From assembly GCA_942490645.1 (NCBI GenBank), contig CALNXN010000009.1:1-64000 (forward strand): DNA of 64,000 bases, written 5' to 3'. Origin of the DNA: CALNXN01 sp942490645 (GTDB lineage Bacteria; Pseudomonadota; Alphaproteobacteria; Rhodobacterales; Rhodobacteraceae). The position numbers were made by a program, and so were the translations under genes. Positions 60,223 through 64,000 of the stretch are shown here, piece after piece (the first letter of the stretch is position 1; each line of letters opens with the position of its first letter). The notes below the pieces were generated by a model, which saw nothing but the letters and a program-made list of their open reading frames with translations, had not been told where the DNA came from and did no database searches.

Positions 60223-60678
60223 ATGGTGAATGATGGTTTGTCCATCGGGGCGTTAGCGGCGCGCACGGGCTTGGCGGTCTCCGCCATCCGCTACTATGAG
60301 GCGCAAGGGCTGATTGCGCCGTGGCGCAATGCGGGCGGGCAGCGACGGTTTCAGCGGGCAGATCTGCGGCGCCTCAGCTTCATCATGATCGCGCAGCAAT
60401 TCGGGTTCACCCTGCCACAGATCAAAACCGAACTTGACCGTCTGCCGGGTGGACGCGCGCCGACCAAAGCGGATTGGGCCAAAATCAGTGCGGGGTTTCG
60501 CGATGTACTGGACGCGCGGATTGATACGCTGGTCCGGCTGCGTGACAATCTGGACAGCTGCATCGGATGCGGCTGCCTGAGCTTGCCAGCCTGCGCGCTT
60601 TACAATGCCGCCGACCGTGCCGCCGAAAAGGGCACAGGCCCGCGGTATTTGATGGGCGACACGCCAGAGACACCCTGA
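60223..60678 (+). CDS. soxR: Redox-sensitive MerR-family activator SoxR
   Basis: 151 residues from ATG 60223, 9 nt after GGGAG; an in-frame start at 60166 lies inside the operator and is rejected. The winged helix has LSIGALAARTGLAVSAIRYY. The dimerisation helix is followed by DSCIGCGCLSLPACALYN, the C-x2-C-x-C-x5-C motif that binds the 2Fe-2S cluster of SoxR. It activates its target promoter when the cluster is oxidised by redox-cycling compounds. The divergent VOC gene is the evident target. Confidence 0.95.
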   Translation: MVNDGLSIGALAARTGLAVSAIRYYEAQGLIAPWRNAGGQRRFQRADLRRLSFIMIAQQFGFTLPQIKTELDRLPGGRAPTKADWAKISAGFRDVLDARIDTLVRLRDNLDSCIGCGCLSLPACALYNAADRAAEKGTGPRYLMGDTPETP

Positions 60679-60685
60679 GAAACCC

Positions 60686-60997
60686 TCAGGATGCGGTGAC
60701 TTCGCCGATCAGCATGTTGGGTTGGACATTGGTGAAGTTGGGAATGTCCTCAAGCAGGGGCGGCGACGCTTTCAGCGCGCTTTGCAAAGCTGCCTGATCA
60801 GGGAACGTAAAGCTGGCGACGGCATAATATGCGGGCGGGGTATCCGGGCCACCAGCAAGGCCCTTGGTCACGAGTTTGGAGGACACATGATCACCCCAGT
60901 GTTTCTCGACCAAGGCCATATGTGTTGATGCATAGTAATCATGGTCGAAATGCGTGTTTTCAGTAACCGGGTAAATCACTTGAACCGAAGCAGCCAT
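60686..60997 (-). CDS. EthD-family protein
   Basis: 103 residues from ATG 60997, after AAGGAGAA. VQVIYPVTENTHFDHDYYAS followed by THMALVEKHWG, and TPPAYYAVASFTFPDQAALQ, match the EthD ferredoxin-like fold. Members assist oxidative degradation reactions; the specific role is unknown. It ends 7 nt from the soxR stop (convergent). Confidence 0.85.
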   Translation of the reverse strand: MAASVQVIYPVTENTHFDHDYYASTHMALVEKHWGDHVSSKLVTKGLAGGPDTPPAYYAVASFTFPDQAALQSALKASPPLLEDIPNFTNVQPNMLIGEVTAS

Positions 60998-61206
60998 GAT
61001 CAAATTCTCCTTGAGGCGGTTGCGGATAGGATGGCCCAACTTGTCACAGATCGCAGCAAAGGCAACACGCGTCGCGCCAACACCTGCGGCACATTTGATT
61101 TTACGCGGTGTTACGATTGCAAAAACAAGCGCCGTGGTTTAGCCAATCTCGAATGTTTTTGCGTGCGGTCAAGCCACCGCGCACATCACAACAAGGGAGC
61201 TGCCGC

Positions 61207-62856
61207 ATGGCCGAGATTGAACGCGAAGCAATGGAATACGACGTCGTTATCGTGGGCGCGGGGCCTGCGGGCTTGTCTGCGGCGATCCGCCTCAAACAGC
61301 TGGACGCAGAGTGCAATGTGGTGGTGCTGGAAAAGGGCTCCGAAGTGGGCGCGCATATCTTGTCGGGTGCGGTGCTCGATCCATCCGGTCTTGATGCGCT
61401 GATCCCCGATTGGCAGGACAAAGGCGCGCCACTGAATGTGCCAGTCACCGAAGATAATTTCTACATGCTGGGCGAAGCGGGCCAGTTGCGCGTCCCCAAT
61501 TTCCCGATGCCCCCGTTGATGAACAACCACGGCAACTACATCGTCTCTATGGGAAACGTTTGCCGTTGGATGGCGGAGCAGGCCGAAGAGATGGGTGTGG
61601 AAATCTTTCCCGGAATGTCGTGTTCCGAGCTGGTCTACGGTGAAAACGGCGAAGTAAAAGGCGTTGTTGCGGGTGAATTTGGCAAAAACCCCGACGGTAC
61701 CCAAGGCGACGGCTATGAGCCAGGCATGGAATTGCACGGCAAATACGTGTTCCTGTCCGAAGGCGTGCGCGGCAGCCTGTCCAAGCAGGTGATCGCCAAA
61801 TACGGCCTGTCCGAAGGGCATGAGCCGCAGAAATACGGCCTTGGCATGAAGGAAATCTGGGAAGTCGACCCTGCCAAGCACCGTGAAGGCACCGTCACGC
61901 ACACAATGGGCTGGCCTTTGGGCAGCAATGCGGGCGGTGGGTCGTTCATCTATCATCTTGAGAACAATCAGGTTTACGTGGGTTTTGTTGTCCACCTGAA
62001 TTATAAGAACCCACATCTGTTCCCTTACATGGAATTCCAGCGGTTCAAGCATCATCCGATCGTCGCGGATCTGCTCAAGGGCGGTAAACGCGTGGCTTAT
62101 GGCGCGCGCGCGATCTCTGAAGGCGGGTACCAGTCGATGCCCAAGATGGTGGCACCGGGCGTCGCACTTTTGGGGTGTTCGGTGGGCATGGTCAACGTGC
62201 CGCGGATCAAAGGCAACCACAACGCGATGTTCTCTGGCAAGGCTGCGGCCGAAGCCGCGATGCGCGCGATCAAAGCCGAGCGCGCGGGCGACGAACTGTC
62301 CGACTACGAGGTCGAAGTACGCACTGGCCCCATTGGCAAAGACTTGAAGAAAGTGCGCAACGTCAAGCCGTTGTGGTCCAAATACGGGCTAACTGCGTCG
62401 CTGGCGCTGGGTGGGTTCGATATGTGGACCAACACGCTCGGGTTCTCGCTCTTGGGCACGCTTGGGCATGGCAAATCTGATGCTGAAGCCACCGAAGAGG
62501 CCAGCAAGCACAAGCCGATTGACTATCCAAAGCCAGACGGCACCCTGTCGTTTGACCGCCTGACGAACGTAGCGTTTTCCTTTACCAACCACGAGGAAAG
62601 CCAGCCTGCGCACCTGACGCTCAAAGACGCCAGCGTTCCGGTTGGCGTGAACCTGCCGAAATACGCGGGCCCCTCGGCACGCTACTGCCCGGCAGGCGTT
62701 TACGAGTTCGTGCAAGAGGAAGGCAAGGACGCGCGGTTTGTTATCAACTTCCAAAACTGCGTCCACTGCAAAACCTGCGACATCAAGGACCCGGCACAGA
62801 ACATCGTCTGGACCACACCGCAGGGGGGCGACGGGCCAAACTACCCAAATATGTAA
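61207..62856 (+). CDS. Electron transfer flavoprotein-ubiquinone oxidoreductase
   Basis: 549 residues, the family's standard length, from ATG 61207 after AAGGGAG. The FAD site is YDVVIVGAGPAGLSAAIRL. GALLDPSGL-type sequence appears as LSGAVLDPSGLDALIPDW. The C-terminal 4Fe-4S ferredoxin domain carries RYCPAGVYEFV and NCVHCKTCDIKDPAQNIVW. It passes electrons from ETF to ubiquinone. In this window it could receive electrons from the acyl-CoA dehydrogenase and the GcvT-type demethylase. A good terminator follows. Confidence 0.97.
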   Translation: MAEIEREAMEYDVVIVGAGPAGLSAAIRLKQLDAECNVVVLEKGSEVGAHILSGAVLDPSGLDALIPDWQDKGAPLNVPVTEDNFYMLGEAGQLRVPNFPMPPLMNNHGNYIVSMGNVCRWMAEQAEEMGVEIFPGMSCSELVYGENGEVKGVVAGEFGKNPDGTQGDGYEPGMELHGKYVFLSEGVRGSLSKQVIAKYGLSEGHEPQKYGLGMKEIWEVDPAKHREGTVTHTMGWPLGSNAGGGSFIYHLENNQVYVGFVVHLNYKNPHLFPYMEFQRFKHHPIVADLLKGGKRVAYGARAISEGGYQSMPKMVAPGVALLGCSVGMVNVPRIKGNHNAMFSGKAAAEAAMRAIKAERAGDELSDYEVEVRTGPIGKDLKKVRNVKPLWSKYGLTASLALGGFDMWTNTLGFSLLGTLGHGKSDAEATEEASKHKPIDYPKPDGTLSFDRLTNVAFSFTNHEESQPAHLTLKDASVPVGVNLPKYAGPSARYCPAGVYEFVQEEGKDARFVINFQNCVHCKTCDIKDPAQNIVWTTPQGGDGPNYPNM

Positions 62857-62903
62857 TGCGGGCCAGCGCCGACACATAGGCGATGGCAACGACCAAAACG
62901 ATT

Positions 62904-62940
62904 GCGCCGGACAGGAAACCCTGTTCGGCGCGATGTTTTT
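62904..62940 (+). terminator. Intrinsic terminator of the ETF-quinone oxidoreductase gene
   Basis: GCGCCGGACAGG and CCTGTTCGGCGC pair over 12 positions with one mismatch around a 4-nt loop, followed by GATGTTTTTG. It begins 48 nt past the stop codon. Confidence 0.75.
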
Positions 62941-63087
62941 GAAGGATGCAGATGCCGACGCCTGTCCGAACGCATGCGCGCCACGACTGCCAATTTTGTG
63001 ATCACGCAAATACGCGGTTAGCCGCCGCGCGGCATTGCGCCCAGCCGCAGACCTGATAGCTTATTTGCATTCTACAGGAGGCGTCCC

Positions 63088-64000
63088 TTGATCCGTAAAT
63101 TGCTCAGCACTGCCGCACTGGTTCTGATCCTGGGAAGCCCCGCGCTTGCCCAGTCGAATGCCGGTGCCTATCTGGCCGGTCGCGCCGCCGCTATGCAAAG
63201 CGATTACGCCGACGCTGCGAGCTATTTTACCCGTGCTCTTGCACGTGACCCCGGCAACGCAGAGTTGATGGAGAGTGCGCTGGTGGCCAATCTGGCGATC
63301 GGTCGTATCGACCGTGCCGCGCCGATTGCACAACGGCTGGCGGAAAACGAACAGAACAGCCAGGTGGCGGATCTGATCCTGACCGCGCAGGCCATCAAGG
63401 CCGAAGATTATGACGGGCTGCTGGAACGCGCGCCGCAGACCGAAGGCGTTGCTCCGCTGATCGAAGGGCTGCTGCGGGCATGGGCGCAAATGGGCAAGGG
63501 GCAAGTGTCTGTCGCCTTGGAAAGCTTTGATGAGGTTGCCGCAGCCCCCGGCCTTCAGGGGTTTGCGCTGTTTCACAAGGCGATGGCGCTTGCGATGGTC
63601 GGGGACTACGAAAGCGCCGAGTCGATTTTATCCGCTGAAAATGCAAACGGCGCTGTTCAGACCCGGCGGGGTTTGATGGCGCGTGTGGAAATCCTGTCGC
63701 AACTGGAACGCAACGCAGATGCGCTTGACTTGATCTCCGCCTCTTTCGGAGACGCGACCGACCCTGAATTGGAGCGCGTGATCGCCGCTCTTGAGGCAGG
63801 CGACCGTTTGCCCTTCACGCATGTAACGACGGTGCAGAACGGGTTTGCCGATGTGTTCTTTACCATAGCCGCTGCGTTGCGCAGCGAAGCTGGTCCGGAA
63901 TTCACTCTTCTTTATGTGCAGATCGCACGACATTTGCGACCAGATCACGTGGATGCCATGCTGCTCACCGCAGAGCTTTTTGAAACGCTTGATCAATTCG
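63088..64000 (+). CDS. Secreted tetratricopeptide-repeat protein (partial, runs off right edge)
   Basis: At least 304 residues from a TTG start 6 nt after AGGAGG. Signal peptide: IRKLLSTAALVLILGSPALA. TPR-type helical pairs follow (AAAMQSDYADAASYFTRALA with RDPGNAELMESALVANLAIG; GFALFHKAMALAMVGDYESA). It is probably a periplasmic scaffold; the remainder lies beyond the window. Confidence 0.85.
   Translation, partial: MIRKLLSTAALVLILGSPALAQSNAGAYLAGRAAAMQSDYADAASYFTRALARDPGNAELMESALVANLAIGRIDRAAPIAQRLAENEQNSQVADLILTAQAIKAEDYDGLLERAPQTEGVAPLIEGLLRAWAQMGKGQVSVALESFDEVAAAPGLQGFALFHKAMALAMVGDYESAESILSAENANGAVQTRRGLMARVEILSQLERNADALDLISASFGDATDPELERVIAALEAGDRLPFTHVTTVQNGFADVFFTIAAALRSEAGPEFTLLYVQIARHLRPDHVDAMLLTAELFETLDQF

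Noticed and set aside
1..64000. CRISPR array, rRNA genes, prophage structural genes, replication origin
   Set aside because: No regularly spaced repeats, rRNA-like segments, phage structural motifs or DnaA-box clusters were noticed.

Overview
The window looks like chromosomal DNA of a Roseobacter-group alphaproteobacterium (Rhodobacteraceae). This is inferred from gene content: a DmdC-type acyl-CoA dehydrogenase of DMSP catabolism, a GcvT-type dimethylglycine/sarcosine dehydrogenase homologue, a haloalkane dehalogenase, a DUF6173 protein, an aa3 oxidase subunit IV, tightly overlapping ATGA gene junctions, and a CCTCCGGCGGAGG hairpin element. No species call is attempted.

Positions 1 to about 6500 are a gene graveyard. 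It holds a shattered GAF/GAF/class III cyclase gene, a PAS-sensor relic, a tyrosine recombinase with several lesions, an IS110-family transposase with a late frameshift, and a Hint-domain relic. I see no intact gene here, which fits a decayed integrated island.

Positions 6551-15189 hold a compact minus-strand cluster. It encodes a PqqD-like protein, an ATP-grasp ligase, a fold-type III PLP decarboxylase, a membrane protein joining a urea-transporter-like domain to an M23 peptidase, an unknown protein and a secreted peptidoglycan-binding-like protein. An extracellular solute-binding protein gene diverges from it. This is the best candidate for an undescribed system. Positions 15190-21000 mix eroded loci (a frameshifted lipoprotein, a membrane-protein pseudogene, a truncated DUF3489 gene) with an intact FecR / CHASE2-cyclase pair. 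A tRNA-Gln(UUG) lies at 21041-21115.

From 21187 onward the region is dense, ordinary chromosome. In order it holds: an oxidoreductase, a dehalogenase, 2-hydroxyacid dehydrogenase, gamma-glutamyltransferase, FAD-linked oxidase and a GcvT-type dehydrogenase; a minus-strand operon of aldo/keto reductase, FAD oxidoreductase and DUF938; a GST and a solitary ectoine-synthase homologue; the overlapping operon pyrB, three small unknown genes, pyrC-like, plsY; uracil-DNA glycosylase, LysE exporter and moaB; an RND efflux pair; a DsbD-alpha-like protein, yqgE and a Sua5/TsaC enzyme; dmdC with an MBL hydrolase; azlCD; a molybdenum-cofactor group (fdhD, mobA, mobB, a MoeA fusion); greA; a SoxR-controlled VOC gene; ETF-quinone oxidoreductase; and the start of a TPR protein running off the right edge.

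Many junctions are translationally coupled by ATGA, TTGA or TAATG overlaps. Two convergent gene pairs share a single TTAA as both stop codons. All function calls come from reading translated motifs; no database search was run.
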